64,000 bases of DNA from Sinorhizobium garamanticum. Lineage in GTDB: Bacteria > Pseudomonadota > Alphaproteobacteria > Rhizobiales > Rhizobiaceae. The notes under the pieces were generated by a model that saw only the letters and a program-made list of their open reading frames with translations, was not told where the DNA came from and searched no databases. Shown here piece after piece: positions 7,408-17,063 of this stretch. Position 1 is the stretch's first letter; each line of letters starts with the position of its first letter. The position numbers were made by a program, and so were the translations under genes. The stretch is from positions 1,116,001 to 1,180,000 of the forward strand of contig NZ_CP120373.1 of assembly GCF_029892065.1 (NCBI RefSeq). The letters run 5' to 3'.

Positions 7408-8196
7408 CTATGTTAGAAGCCCACTGATCCCGTTGGGCAGTGCAATACTATACGCGCCATAGGCTTTGAGCATGAATTCGCCAGTTTCGTAAATATCTTT
7501 CGTCGTGGATGCTTTTTGGTATACCTTTCGCACCAAAGCTTGGACTTTGCCTAAAAGCGCTTCAGCTACCGGTGCGCTATTATCTTTTGGAACTGTTGAA
7601 TGAAGCGCATAGTACGCTCCGATTACATCCCGCAAAGAGGATACCGTGTACCCCCAACCCAGCCATGATAGGCGCTCGAGGCGAAACTTGAACTGAGAAA
7701 CACCCTCGATGATTGCTTGGCGTATAAAGTCTTGCTCGTGAAGTTGATGCTCAGCGAGCCACTTTTCAAGCTCCCCAACTTCGACCAAGAGATTTTCAAC
7801 GTCTTCGTTCGAGAGTTTGGGATATGAAACTTTCTGCCTAACTTGACTAGAAAGCATCTTTATAGCGCGCGCGTTCTCTGGGCCGAGCAATGCATATCCA
7901 TATCCCGCTGTGTTCCATGTGTTCATTAGCGATGTTTGACCGAATGCGTTCTTAATATGTTCAAGGCTTTGCTGCGCCTCTGCCTTGATGTCATCATCGA
8001 GATCTAAAGCTTCGATAATGCGGGCAACAAAATCTACGCGCTCTACAATACTGAAAACAATTCGGTAAAAATCACTCGACCAGGGACCAACGCCAAATTG
8101 CGATGCGAGGTAAACGTCTCCTCGACTTTTATTCGGAAGGGATAGCCTTTGACACAGCTCCGCTAGTTCCTTGGCTGGATCAGTCAGTTCTGCCAT
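7408..8196 (-). CDS. orphan hypothetical protein in AT-richer DNA
   Basis: A 262-residue protein that I do not recognise. It is soluble (no signal peptide or membrane segment), rich in helices and charged residues. Segments include PWSSDFYRIVFSIVERVDFV near residue 40, WNTAGYGYALLGPENARAI near 95, and a Trp/Gly-rich WLGWGYTVSSL near 180. The coding sequence is clearly more AT-rich than its neighbours and uses codons such as AAA, ATA and TTT that are rare in this window, which suggests acquisition by transfer. The start at 8196 has GAGGG 4 bases upstream; alternatives at 8220 and 8226 lack an SD. The neighbouring features are the anti-SD sRNA downstream and a divergent penicillin-binding protein. 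Confidence 0.6.
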   Translation of the reverse strand: MAELTDPAKELAELCQRLSLPNKSRGDVYLASQFGVGPWSSDFYRIVFSIVERVDFVARIIEALDLDDDIKAEAQQSLEHIKNAFGQTSLMNTWNTAGYGYALLGPENARAIKMLSSQVRQKVSYPKLSNEDVENLLVEVGELEKWLAEHQLHEQDFIRQAIIEGVSQFKFRLERLSWLGWGYTVSSLRDVIGAYYALHSTVPKDNSAPVAEALLGKVQALVRKVYQKASTTKDIYETGEFMLKAYGAYSIALPNGISGLLT

Positions 8197-8508
8197 ATCG
8201 CCCTCAACCTGCCCCGACATCTGCATAATCTGATTCGCAACTTTTCAGGCTGACTGCAATCCCCTCTCAAGCGGGAAATACCGCTTTCCCGGACCGAGTT
8301 CCGAACAGATTGCACGCGGTAACGAGTTGAAGATGTTAACAATCTTCAGGGTCTCGTCCTTAACCCCTCCTTAAATTGCCGCAATTAGAGTCCAACGCAT
8401 CGGCACGTGCGGGCAGATGCGTTGGAACCGCACGACAGGAATCGCGCCGCCGGGAATCGCTTTCGCGCGATGACGGGTCGGGACCTCAAAGGGATAGATC
8501 CTTCCGGC
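8197..8508. other. divergent intergenic region between the orphan gene and the PBP gene
   Basis: If the PBP starts at 8509, this 312-base gap carries the promoters of both genes. The only clear structure is GAAGAT-gttaaca-ATCTTC at 8329-8347, an interrupted palindrome with a GTTAAC core. Alternative PBP starts (8407 GTG, 8470 ATG) would shorten the gap. Confidence 0.4.
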
Positions 8509-10737
8509 ATGGCAGCACGCGGCAAATCAGGACAACGGATCGAACCTTCCTTCGGCGGCAACAGCGATGACGACGAGTTGCGCGTCGAGGCGAGCGATCG
8601 CGTGAGCGGAGGTGCCCGCCGGCCCGCCCGCGGCAAGTCCGGAGCCGGCAAGCGAAAGACAGGCGGCAAGCGCGGCGGCCGACGCGGCTCCAGCGGCGGC
8701 GGCTTTTTCGGCCTTGTCCGCAGGCTCGCCTATTGGTGCATCGTACTCGGCATATGGGGTGCCATCGGCGCCGGCGGCCTGGTGCTCTATTACGGCGCGC
8801 GCATGCCGAGCGCGACCAGCTGGTCGATCCCGGACCGGCCGCCGAATGTCAAAATCCTTTCGGTCAGCGGCGACATCATCGCCAATCGCGGCGCGACGGG
8901 CGGCGAGGCGCTGTCGCTCGAAAACATGTCGCCCTATATCCCGCAAGCGGTGATCGCCATCGAGGATCGGCGGTTCTATTCGCATTTCGGCGTCGATCCG
9001 CTCGGGCTTGCCCGCGCCATGCTGACCAATCTGATGAGCGGCCGAATGGTCCAGGGCGGCTCGACATTGACGCAGCAGCTCGCCAAGAATCTGTTCCTCT
9101 CGCCCGAGCGCACGCTGGAGCGCAAGGTGCAGGAGGTGCTGCTCGCCTTCTGGCTCGAGCAGAAATACTCCAAGGACCAGATTCTCGCGATGTATCTCAA
9201 CCGCGTGTTCTTCGGTTCAAACGCCTATGGCGTCGAGGCGGCGTCCAGGCGCTACTTCAACAAGTCGGCGCGCGACGTCAATCTCGGCGAGGCGGCCGTG
9301 CTCGCCGGGCTGCTCAAGGCGCCTTCTCGCCTCTCGCCGGCGCGCGACCCTGAAGCCGCCGAGGAGCGCGCGCAAGTGGTGCTCGGCGCGATGCGCGAGG
9401 AAGGCTTCATCACCGACGCCGAGATCAAGACGGCCATGTCGCAGACCCCGACCAAGGCCAAGAGCTTCTGGTCGGGCGCCGAACACTATGTCGCCGATAT
9501 GGTCATGGACCAGCTTCCCGGCATGATCGGTGAAATCAACCAGGACCTGGTAATCGACACGACGATCGACCTGACGCTCGAGAAAAAGGCCGAGGAAGCC
9601 ATTTCCGCGACACTCGATGCGGACGGCGGCAAGCTCAACGCCTCGCAGGCCGCCCTCGTGTCGATCGACGGCACCGGCGCCATCAGGGCGTTGGTCGGCG
9701 GCCGGGACTATGCCGAAAGCCAGTTCGACCGCGCTTCCAAGGCCAAGCGCCAGCCGGGCTCCGCCTTCAAACCCTTCGTCTATGCGGCAGCCCTCGAAAT
9801 CGGCCGCACGCCCATGTCGGTCAGAAACGACGCGCCGGTCAGGATCGGCAACTGGACGCCGGAAAACTACGACCAGAAATACCGCGGCGAGGTCACGCTC
9901 GCTTACGCGCTTGCCAATTCGCTGAACACGATCGCGGCTGAGCTCGTCATGGAGGTGGGTCCGCAGAATGTGGTCAAGCTCGCGCATCGGCTCGGGATCG
10001 ATTCGGAGATGCAGGCGAACGCCTCGATTGCGCTCGGGACGTCGGAAGTGAGTCTCGTCGAACTCACCTCGTCCTACGCACCCTTCATGAATGGCGGCTT
10101 CAAGGCGACGCCGCACGTCATCCGCCGCATCTCCACCGCCGACGGTACCGTGCTCTACGAAAATACCTACGACAATCCACCGCGCGTGCTCGACCCGGCG
10201 ATCGTCAGCGAGATGAACCAGATGATGGTGCGCGTGCTGACAAACGGCACCGGCAAAAAAGCTCGCATCGAAGGCTGGGAGGCGGCCGGCAAGACGGGCA
10301 CGACGCAATCCTTCCGCGACGCGCTGTTCGTCGGCTACACGTCGAACCTGACGACAGGCGTCTGGTTCGGCAACGACGACGGCAAGTCGATGAAGAAGGT
10401 CACCGGCGGCGGGCTCCCGGCCAAGGCCTGGCATGATTTCATGACCGCCGCCCACGAGGGCCTGTCGCCCTCGCCGCTGTTCGGGACGACCGGCGTGCAG
10501 CCTGTGTTCGACAACGGCGGAGCGGTCGCCGGCCCCGGCCCCATCCCGGACGGTTTCGCAACCGCCAATCCCGATGCGTTTCCCGAACCGCCGGCAAGCG
10601 TGGACGGTACGGCCGCCATCGAGCAGGTGCGACCCGTCAACGATGAGAGCGCCGGGCCTATCCCACCCGCGGGTGTCGGCGAGACGACCGGCGCGACCCG
10701 CCGGACGACCCTTTTCGAGCTGTTGACGGGCGGTTGA
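8509..10737 (+). CDS. bifunctional penicillin-binding protein, class A (PBP1A-like)
   Basis: A peptidoglycan synthase with glycosyltransferase and transpeptidase activities, anchored in the inner membrane. After a basic, Gly-rich cytoplasmic tail (ARGKSGQRIEPSFG, then GKRKTGGKRGGRRG) comes one membrane span. The GT51 domain follows, with catalytic Glu in EDRRFYSHFGVDPLGLA and the QGGSTLTQQLAKN motif. The transpeptidase domain has SxxK in GSAFKPF, SxN as SLN, and KTG in GKTGTTQSF. The C-terminus is a Pro/Gly-rich tail. The start at 8509 (742 aa) was chosen because it begins at the conserved basic tail. ATG 8470 and GTG 8407 remain possible, as no start has a well-spaced SD. Confidence 0.93.
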   Translation: MAARGKSGQRIEPSFGGNSDDDELRVEASDRVSGGARRPARGKSGAGKRKTGGKRGGRRGSSGGGFFGLVRRLAYWCIVLGIWGAIGAGGLVLYYGARMPSATSWSIPDRPPNVKILSVSGDIIANRGATGGEALSLENMSPYIPQAVIAIEDRRFYSHFGVDPLGLARAMLTNLMSGRMVQGGSTLTQQLAKNLFLSPERTLERKVQEVLLAFWLEQKYSKDQILAMYLNRVFFGSNAYGVEAASRRYFNKSARDVNLGEAAVLAGLLKAPSRLSPARDPEAAEERAQVVLGAMREEGFITDAEIKTAMSQTPTKAKSFWSGAEHYVADMVMDQLPGMIGEINQDLVIDTTIDLTLEKKAEEAISATLDADGGKLNASQAALVSIDGTGAIRALVGGRDYAESQFDRASKAKRQPGSAFKPFVYAAALEIGRTPMSVRNDAPVRIGNWTPENYDQKYRGEVTLAYALANSLNTIAAELVMEVGPQNVVKLAHRLGIDSEMQANASIALGTSEVSLVELTSSYAPFMNGGFKATPHVIRRISTADGTVLYENTYDNPPRVLDPAIVSEMNQMMVRVLTNGTGKKARIEGWEAAGKTGTTQSFRDALFVGYTSNLTTGVWFGNDDGKSMKKVTGGGLPAKAWHDFMTAAHEGLSPSPLFGTTGVQPVFDNGGAVAGPGPIPDGFATANPDAFPEPPASVDGTAAIEQVRPVNDESAGPIPPAGVGETTGATRRTTLFELLTGG

Positions 10738-10858
10738 GCCGCGGCGCCGGCCGCCTCTTTCGACCGGATTCGCGGACGGCGCCAAGCCGCGGTGCCGATA
10801 TCGCTTCTTCCCGCCATCAAGAGCGCTTGCTTTTGCCCCTGATCCCCCCGCAGAATGC

Positions 10859-10888
10859 CTTGCAGTCCGAAACGCCGGTCCTTATATA
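10859..10888 (+). promoter_or_regulatory. dnaK promoter candidate (sigma70 or RpoH type)
   Basis: TTGCAG (10860-10865), 17 bases, TATATA (10883-10888) fits sigma70. The same site read as CTTG (10859) with CTTATAT at 10881 fits the alphaproteobacterial RpoH pattern. It lies 112 bases before dnaK, the expected place for heat-inducible control. Confidence 0.5.
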
Positions 10889-10999
10889 CGCCGCATCGAC
10901 GCAGCCTCGGCTGCAATGAAATCCAAAGACCATCCCGTTAGGGGCTGTCCCACGAATGCCTGACCGGGTTCCGACAGTCCGCTGCAAGGAGAGAACGAC

Positions 11000-12922
11000 A
11001 TGGCTAGAGTTATTGGTATTGACCTGGGAACGACCAACTCCTGCGTCGCCGTCATGGACGGCAAGGACGCGAAGGTGATCGAAAACGCCGAGGGCGCGCG
11101 TACGACCCCCTCGATGGTGGCATTCACCGACGACGGCGAACGTCTCGTCGGCCAGCCGGCCAAGCGCCAGGCCGTCACCAATCCGGAAAACACTCTTTTT
11201 GCAATCAAGCGCCTGATCGGCCGTACCTTCCAGGATCCGACCACCCAGAAGGACAAGGGGATGGTCCCCTACAAGATCACCAAGGCTGACAACGGCGACG
11301 CCTGGGTCGAAGCGCACGGCAAGGGTTACTCGCCGTCGCAGATTTCGGCCATGATCCTTCAGAAGATGAAGGAAACCGCCGAATCCTATCTCGGTGAGAA
11401 GGTCGAAAAGGCCGTCATCACCGTTCCGGCCTACTTCAACGACGCACAGCGCCAGGCCACCAAGGACGCCGGCAAGATCGCCGGTCTCGAAGTGCTGCGC
11501 ATCATCAACGAGCCCACCGCTGCCGCGCTTGCCTATGGCCTCGACAAGAAGGAAGGCAAGACGATCGCCGTCTACGACCTGGGCGGTGGCACCTTCGATA
11601 TCTCGGTGCTCGAAATCGGCGATGGCGTCTTCGAGGTGAAGTCGACCAACGGCGATACCTTCCTCGGCGGTGAAGACTTCGACATGCGTCTCGTCGAATA
11701 CCTCGCCGGCGAGTTCAAGAAGGAACAGGGCATCGACCTCAAGAACGACAAGCTTGCGCTGCAGCGCCTCAAGGAAGCTGCCGAAAAGGCCAAGATCGAG
11801 CTGTCGTCCTCGCAGCAGACCGAAATCAACCTGCCGTTCATCACGGCCGATGCTTCCGGTCCGAAGCACCTCACGATGAAGCTGTCGCGCGCCAAGTTCG
11901 AGAGCCTGGTCGATGATCTCGTCCAGAAGACAATCGCGCCTTGCAAGGCCGCGCTGAAGGATGCCGGCGTTTCGGCGGCGGAGATCGACGAAGTCGTTCT
12001 CGTCGGTGGCATGACCCGCATGCCGAAGGTCCAGGAAACCGTCAAGCAGCTGTTCGGCAAGGAGCCGCACAAGGGCGTCAACCCGGATGAGGTGGTCGCC
12101 ATGGGCGCCGCGATCCAGGCTGGCGTTCTGCAGGGCGACGTCAAGGACGTTCTGCTCCTCGACGTGACCCCGCTGTCGCTCGGTATCGAAACGCTCGGCG
12201 GCGTCTTCACCCGCCTGATCGAACGCAACACGACAATCCCGACGAAGAAGTCGCAGACCTTCTCGACGGCTGAAGACAACCAGTCCGCCGTGACGATCCG
12301 CGTTTCGCAGGGCGAGCGTGAAATGGCCGCCGACAACAAGCTGCTCGGCCAGTTCGATCTCGTCGGCATTCCGCCGGCACCGCGCGGCGTGCCGCAGATC
12401 GAAGTCACCTTCGATATCGACGCCAACGGCATCGTGCAGGTGTCAGCCAAGGACAAGGGCACCGGCAAGGAGCACCAGATCCGCATCCAGGCATCCGGTG
12501 GTCTCTCCGATGCCGACATCGAGAAGATGGTCAAGGACGCCGAGGCCAATGCCGAGGTCGACAAGAAGCGCCGCGAAACGGTCGAAGCCCGGAACCAGGC
12601 GGAGAGCCTGATCCATTCTTCGGAGAAGTCGCTGAAGGAATATGGCGACAAGGTTTCGGAAACCGACCGCAAGGCAATCAGCGACGCGATCGCCGCCTTG
12701 AAGGCCGCGACCGAAGCTTCCGAGCCGGACGCCGAGGACATCAAGGCCAAGACCAACACGCTCATGGAGGTTTCCATGAAGCTTGGTCAGGCGATCTATG
12801 AGGCACAGCAGGCCGAAGCCGCCCATGCGGATGCCGCGGCGGACGCAGCTCGCGACGACGACGTCGTCGACGCCGACTTCGAAGAGGTCAAGGACGAAGA
12901 CGGCCGCAAGCGGTCGGCATGA
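11000..12922 (+). CDS. dnaK: Hsp70 chaperone DnaK
   Basis: An ATP-dependent protein-folding chaperone, 640 residues, full family length. Nucleotide-binding motifs are [13 protein letters not shown] at the start, [11 protein letters not shown] near residue 170 and [13 protein letters not shown] near 195. The substrate-binding domain begins near residue 390 ([11 protein letters not shown]). A helical lid follows, and the acidic tail ends [21 protein letters not shown] sits 9 bases before the ATG. It is followed by an intrinsic terminator and then by its partner dnaJ on the same strand. Confidence 0.99.
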   Translation: MARVIGIDLGTTNSCVAVMDGKDAKVIENAEGARTTPSMVAFTDDGERLVGQPAKRQAVTNPENTLFAIKRLIGRTFQDPTTQKDKGMVPYKITKADNGDAWVEAHGKGYSPSQISAMILQKMKETAESYLGEKVEKAVITVPAYFNDAQRQATKDAGKIAGLEVLRIINEPTAAALAYGLDKKEGKTIAVYDLGGGTFDISVLEIGDGVFEVKSTNGDTFLGGEDFDMRLVEYLAGEFKKEQGIDLKNDKLALQRLKEAAEKAKIELSSSQQTEINLPFITADASGPKHLTMKLSRAKFESLVDDLVQKTIAPCKAALKDAGVSAAEIDEVVLVGGMTRMPKVQETVKQLFGKEPHKGVNPDEVVAMGAAIQAGVLQGDVKDVLLLDVTPLSLGIETLGGVFTRLIERNTTIPTKKSQTFSTAEDNQSAVTIRVSQGEREMAADNKLLGQFDLVGIPPAPRGVPQIEVTFDIDANGIVQVSAKDKGTGKEHQIRIQASGGLSDADIEKMVKDAEANAEVDKKRRETVEARNQAESLIHSSEKSLKEYGDKVSETDRKAISDAIAALKAATEASEPDAEDIKAKTNTLMEVSMKLGQAIYEAQQAEAAHADAAADAARDDDVVDADFEEVKDEDGRKRSA

Positions 12923-12950
12923 GGCCTCTTTCCATCGCTACAGCAAAGGA

Positions 12951-12976
12951 GCCCGGGAGCGATCCCGGGCTTTTTT
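12951..12976 (+). terminator. Rho-independent terminator after dnaK
   Basis: GCCCGGGA (12951-12958), loop GCGA, TCCCGGGC (12963-12970), then T6. It would uncouple or attenuate dnaJ relative to dnaK. Confidence 0.92.
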
Positions 12977-13186
12977 CATGCCCGTGCGACCGCCGGCATG
13001 CGAGCGATCGGTGACAGCGACGACGCAACAGGCCGCACGAGTGCTGATTTTCGACAAAAAACCACGCGTACCCCGAGTTGGCTATGGTATCGAGCTTCAA
13101 GGTTTACTAAATCCTGTGGCAAGATAATCGGCAGCAGCCGCCGGACCCCGTGCTGGCCGCTTTGTCAATGGGACATTCTTTGAAGC

Positions 13187-14329
13187 ATGAAACGAGATCT
13201 TTACGAAACGCTCGGCGTTGGAAGAAGTGCGGATGAGAAGGAGCTGAAGAGCGCCTTCCGCAAACTGGCGATGAAATATCACCCGGACAAGAACCCGGGC
13301 GACGCTGAAGCGGAAAAGTCTTTCAAAGAGATCAACGAAGCCTATGAGACGCTGAAGGACCCGCAGAAGCGCGCGGCCTACGACCGCTACGGGCACGCCG
13401 CATTCGAGCAGGGCGGCATGGGCGGCGGCTTCGGCAACGGCTTTGCGGGCGGCGGCGCCGGCGGCTTCTCCGACATCTTCGAGGACATCTTCGGCGAGAT
13501 GATGGGCGGCGGGCGCCAGCGGCGCTCCTCCGGCGGGCGCGAGCGCGGCGCCGATCTCCGCTACAACATGGAAATCTCGCTCGAAGAGGCCTATTCCGGC
13601 AAGACGGCGCAGATCCGCGTGCCGACATCGATCACCTGTGACATCTGCAGCGGCAGCGGCGCCAAGCCCGGCACGAGCCCGAAAACCTGCGCGACCTGTC
13701 AGGGCGCCGGCCGCGTGCGCGCAGCGCAAGGCTTCTTCTCGATCGAGCGTACCTGCCCGACCTGCGGCGGCCGCGGCCAGACGATCACCGACCCCTGCAC
13801 CAAATGCCACGGCCAGGGCCGAGTCATGGAGGAGCGTACGCTTTCGGTCAACATTCCGGCCGGTATCGAGGACGGGACGCGCATTCGCCTCTCCGGCGAA
13901 GGAGAGGCGGGCCTTCGCGGCGGGCCGGCGGGCGACCTCTACATTTTCCTTTCGGTCAAACCGCACGAATTCTACCAGCGTGACGGTGCCGACCTCTATT
14001 GCAGTGTGCCGATCTCGATGACGACGGCAGCGCTCGGCGGCAAATTCGACGTGGCAACGCTCGATGGCACCAAGTCCCGCGTCACCGTGCCGGAAGGCAC
14101 GCAGGCCGGCAAACAGTTCCGTCTGAAGGGCAAGGGCATGCCGGTGCTGCGCTCCACCCAGAGCGGCGACCTCTACATCCAGATTCAGATCGAGACTCCG
14201 CAGAAGCTGACCAAGCGTCAGCGCGAGTTGCTGCAGGAGTTCGAGCAGATCTCGTCCAAGGAGAACAATCCTGAGTCGACGGGCTTCTTCGCCCGGATGA
14301 AGGATTTCTTCGACACACTCAGCGACTGA
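13187..14329 (+). CDS. dnaJ: Hsp40 co-chaperone DnaJ
   Basis: Delivers unfolded clients to DnaK and stimulates its ATPase. It has 380 residues: a J-domain with HPD ([10 protein letters not shown] near residue 33), a Gly/Phe-rich linker ([15 protein letters not shown]), and a zinc domain with four CxxCxGxG repeats ([32 protein letters not shown]) near residues 145-210. The substrate-binding beta domains and a C-terminal dimerisation helix follow. All type I DnaJ parts are intact. The gap to dnaK is 264 bases with a terminator, so an independent promoter or read-through is needed. Confidence 0.99.
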   Translation: MKRDLYETLGVGRSADEKELKSAFRKLAMKYHPDKNPGDAEAEKSFKEINEAYETLKDPQKRAAYDRYGHAAFEQGGMGGGFGNGFAGGGAGGFSDIFEDIFGEMMGGGRQRRSSGGRERGADLRYNMEISLEEAYSGKTAQIRVPTSITCDICSGSGAKPGTSPKTCATCQGAGRVRAAQGFFSIERTCPTCGGRGQTITDPCTKCHGQGRVMEERTLSVNIPAGIEDGTRIRLSGEGEAGLRGGPAGDLYIFLSVKPHEFYQRDGADLYCSVPISMTTAALGGKFDVATLDGTKSRVTVPEGTQAGKQFRLKGKGMPVLRSTQSGDLYIQIQIETPQKLTKRQRELLQEFEQISSKENNPESTGFFARMKDFFDTLSD

Positions 14330-14379
14330 TACCGGTTCGAACACGGCGGAAAGCACCGCCGTCCACGAGCGGACGCTTT

Positions 14380-14426
14380 GGGGCGTTTCACCGTTTCGTT
14401 AGAACGGTGAAACGCCCCAATTCTTT
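14380..14426 (+). terminator. strong hairpin terminator after dnaJ
   Basis: A perfect 16-bp stem (14380-14395 with 14403-14418), loop TCGTTAG, then AATTCTTTT. It lies 50 bases after the dnaJ stop. Confidence 0.85.
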
Positions 14427-14470
14427 TGAACCGACGCTGTTCCGGATCGAAACTGTTATGCGCTTTCCTG

Positions 14471-14517
14471 CTGCATGTTTCCCTAAATCGCAGCCGATTT
14501 AAGAACCAAACATGCAG
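14471..14517. repeat. RIME-like half element
   Basis: CTGCATGTTTCCC, then TAAATCGCAGCCGATTTAAG, then CAAACATGCAG is the second palindromic module only. It lies in the dnaJ-recF gap. Confidence 0.75.
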
Positions 14518-14576
14518 CAACAATGCTCGGCCTGTTTCGCAAGCTTCTTCCCGCGACAGATCCATCCAACTGGCGA

Positions 14577-14594
14577 TTGTCACAAAACTGTCAT
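14577..14594 (+). promoter_or_regulatory. PHO-box-like direct repeat (TTGTCAC-AAAA-CTGTCAT)
   Basis: Two 7-mers separated by four A residues closely match the PhoB site (CTGTCAT, N4, CTGTCAC). No phosphate gene is next to it; the next plus-strand gene is recF, 330 bases away beyond a RIME copy. No good -10 follows. It may be a remnant of a lost phosphate-regulated unit. Confidence 0.5.
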
Positions 14595-14709
14595 ATTGCA
14601 GCTGCGCGCTTGGGGAAAGTTCTCAAGCCGACGAAAACTGAGGCTTCCCCGGGGAATTAGGCAGGCAAGGAACATGTTGCAGGGCGGGTGCCACATTTCG
14701 CCCCTCATC

Positions 14710-14806
14710 TACAGAGCCGCGCGTCTTATCAGACGCGCAAAGGACGCTGTAGCACTTTGAATTGCTGCATGTTTTTCGTTAGATCGGCTGCCTAAGGAAA
14801 CATGCA
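14710..14806 (+). repeat. RIME-like repeat, copy 5
   Basis: TACAGAGCCGCGCGTCTTATC, AGACGCGCAAAGGACGCTGTA and GCACTTTGAATTGCTGCATG match copy 1, with a shortened second palindrome ending AAACATGCA. The 594-base dnaJ-recF gap holds this copy, the half element, the PHO box and nothing else recognised. Confidence 0.85.
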
Positions 14807-14923
14807 ATAGCGTTCTCCCCGCCTGCGGCGAGAACGTGCTGGTAGGTAGGGGCAAATGCCCTTTCGCCTTGCCTTGGCCTCGCTTTCGGCCTACCTGACA
14901 GCAATGTCGAATCCGGACCAGAG

Positions 14924-16048
14924 ATGCCGCACAAGGTCTTCCTCAACCGCCTGAAACTGACTGACTTTCGCAACTATGCGACGCTGGCGCTCGACCTCGA
15001 CGCGCGCCATGTCGTGCTGACCGGCGAGAACGGCGCGGGCAAGACGAACCTTATGGAAGCGGTTTCGTTTCTGTCGCCCGGCCGCGGTCTGCGCCGTGCG
15101 GCCTATGCCGACGTCGCGCGCGTCGGAGCGGCCGACGGATTTTCGGTTTTTGCGGCGGTCAATGGCATGGAAGGACCCGTGGAAATCGGCACGGGCACCG
15201 CCGGCACCGAGGATGGCCAAGCGCGCCGTCTGCGGCTCAACGGTACGCCCGCCAAGACCGTCGATGAATTGACCGACCATCTGCGCGTGCTCTGGCTGAC
15301 ACCGGCGATGGATGGCCTCTTCACCGGCCCGTCCGCCGATCGCAGGCGGTTTCTCGACCGGCTGGTGCTTTCGCTTGATCCCGGGCACGGGCGCCGCGCC
15401 AGCGAGTTCGAGCGCGCGATGCGCAGCCGCAACCGGCTGCTGACGGAGTTTCGGCCGGACCCTGCCTGGCTTTCGGCGATCGAGCGCGAAATGGCCGGGC
15501 TCGGAGTGTCCATGGCGCTGGCACGCCTCGAAATGCTGGGCCTGCTGACAGCCCTTGTCGAAAGAAGCCAAAGCGAGGGCACATTTCCTTCCGCGACGCT
15601 GGCGCTCTCGGGCTTTCTCGACGACCTGCAGGGCCTGCCGGCCTATGATCTCGAAGAGCGATACCTGGCGATGCTGCTGGAAGGCCGGGGCCGCGACGCC
15701 GCGGCCGGCCGCACGCTTGATGGTCCGCATCGCAGCGACCTTTTGATTCGCCACCGCGAAAAGAACATGGAAGCCGAACGTTGTTCGACCGGCGAGCAGA
15801 AAGCGCTGCTGGTCGGCCTTGTGCTCGCCCATGCCCGGCTTGTCGGAGACATGACCGGCCATGCGCCCGTGCTGTTGCTCGACGAAATCGCTGCCCATCT
15901 CGACGAGGGGCGGCGGGCGGCGCTCTTCGATCTGGTAGACGGCCTCGGCGGCCAGGCCTTCATGACCGGAACCGACCGGACCATGTTTGCGGCGCTTGGC
16001 GAACGTGGCCGCTTCCTGACCGTTGCCAACGGGCAGGTTTCCGGGTGA
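14924..16048 (+). CDS. recF: recombination mediator RecF
   Basis: An SMC-like ATPase that helps load RecA at single-strand gaps and stalled forks. In its 374 residues the Walker A is GENGAGKTNLMEAV (near residue 34), the signature region is STGEQKALLVGL (near 287), and Walker B is PVLLLDEIAAHLD (near 317). The N-terminus (LTDFRNYATLALDLD) is diagnostic of RecF. It is not in the usual dnaA-dnaN-recF order but stands alone after the chaperone genes, as in other rhizobia. Confidence 0.96.
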   Translation: MPHKVFLNRLKLTDFRNYATLALDLDARHVVLTGENGAGKTNLMEAVSFLSPGRGLRRAAYADVARVGAADGFSVFAAVNGMEGPVEIGTGTAGTEDGQARRLRLNGTPAKTVDELTDHLRVLWLTPAMDGLFTGPSADRRRFLDRLVLSLDPGHGRRASEFERAMRSRNRLLTEFRPDPAWLSAIEREMAGLGVSMALARLEMLGLLTALVERSQSEGTFPSATLALSGFLDDLQGLPAYDLEERYLAMLLEGRGRDAAAGRTLDGPHRSDLLIRHREKNMEAERCSTGEQKALLVGLVLAHARLVGDMTGHAPVLLLDEIAAHLDEGRRAALFDLVDGLGGQAFMTGTDRTMFAALGERGRFLTVANGQVSG

Positions 16049-16087
16049 GACTCGTCTTGGAAAGGACGCGGAGAAGCATCGACACTC

Positions 16088-16190
16088 TACAGCGCCGCGC
16101 GTCTTATCAGACGCGCAAGGGACGCTGTAGCACTTTGAACCGCGGCATGTTTTTATCCTTAAATCGGCTACGATTTAAGGAAACATGCAG
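16088..16190 (+). repeat. RIME-like repeat, copy 6
   Basis: TACAGCGCCGCGCGTCTTATC to AAGGAAACATGCAG, nearly identical to copy 1 and the best preserved in the window. A further fragment (GCAGCAATTCAAAATC) lies at about 16247-16262. Confidence 0.9.
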
Positions 16191-16289
16191 TAACGCCCGC
16201 ATCCTGCGTTCAATGTCTTGGGACAGATCACAATGATTTCGGATTGCAGCAATTCAAAATCAACGTGATCTAGCGAAAAGGGACTCCGA

Positions 16290-17054
16290 ATGACGATCGA
16301 CGCAAAGCTCGACACCGCGGAAATCGCCCGTTACGCGCGCCACATCGTCTTGCCGGAAGTGGGCGGCGCGGGGCAGCAGAAGCTGAAAGCCGCGCGCGTG
16401 CTCGTCATCGGCGCGGGCGGCCTCGGCGCGCCCGTGCTGCAGTACCTTGCCGCAGCCGGTGTCGGAACACTCGGCGTCGTCGACGACGATGTCGTGTCGC
16501 TGTCGAACCTGCAGCGGCAGGTCATTCACGCGACCGCGGATATCGGCCGACCCAAGGTCGAAAGCGCCGTGATGGCGATCAATGCGCTGAACCCGCATGT
16601 GACGGCCACGATGCATCACACGCGGCTCGAGGCCGGCAATGCCGAGGAAATCTTCCGCCACTACCATCTCGTCATCGATGGCTCGGACAATTTCGATACG
16701 CGTTATCTCGCGGCTGACACGGCCGAAGCGGTGCAGGTTCCGCTGGTCACCGGCGCCGTCGGCCGCTTCGACGGGTCCGTCACGGTTCTGAAACCCTACG
16801 AATCCGATGCCGAAGGCCATCCAAACCCATCCTATCGCGACCTCTTTCCCGCCCCTCCCCCGCCGGGCGTGGTTCCGTCCTGCGCCGAGGCTGGCGTTCT
16901 CGGCGCCTTGACTGGGGTCATCGGCACGCTGCAGGCGATGGAGGCGATCAAGCTCATCACCGGGATCGGCGAGCCGCTCATTGGCCGGCTGCTGCTCTAC
17001 GATGCACTCGCGGCTGAGTTCAGCACGATCCGCTATCGGCGTGGCGCGGCTTGA
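16290..17054 (+). CDS. moeB: MoeB/ThiF-family adenylyltransferase lacking the zinc cysteines
   Basis: An E1-like enzyme that adenylates the C-terminal glycine of a small sulfur carrier (MoaD or ThiS) for molybdopterin or thiazole synthesis. Over 254 residues the nucleotide-binding motif is GAGGLGAPVLQYLAAAG (near residue 45), followed by DDDVVSLSNLQRQ, the DGSDNFDTRYL motif near 130, and the crossover Cys in PSCAEAGVLG near 197. The first zinc pair of MoeB (CYRC) reads SYRD here, and the C-terminal CxxC is absent, since the protein ends RYRRGAA. Such zinc-free variants exist. AAAGGGA sits 6 bases before the ATG. The GNAT gene follows 9 bases downstream. Confidence 0.88.
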   Translation: MTIDAKLDTAEIARYARHIVLPEVGGAGQQKLKAARVLVIGAGGLGAPVLQYLAAAGVGTLGVVDDDVVSLSNLQRQVIHATADIGRPKVESAVMAINALNPHVTATMHHTRLEAGNAEEIFRHYHLVIDGSDNFDTRYLAADTAEAVQVPLVTGAVGRFDGSVTVLKPYESDAEGHPNPSYRDLFPAPPPPGVVPSCAEAGVLGALTGVIGTLQAMEAIKLITGIGEPLIGRLLLYDALAAEFSTIRYRRGAA

Positions 17055-17063
17055 GGGGCACCC

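Noticed and set aside
9217..10785. 522-residue open frame on the minus strand opposite the PBP gene
   Set aside because: It is an Arg/Gly/His-rich shadow frame with no domain, produced by the high GC of the plus-strand PBP gene.
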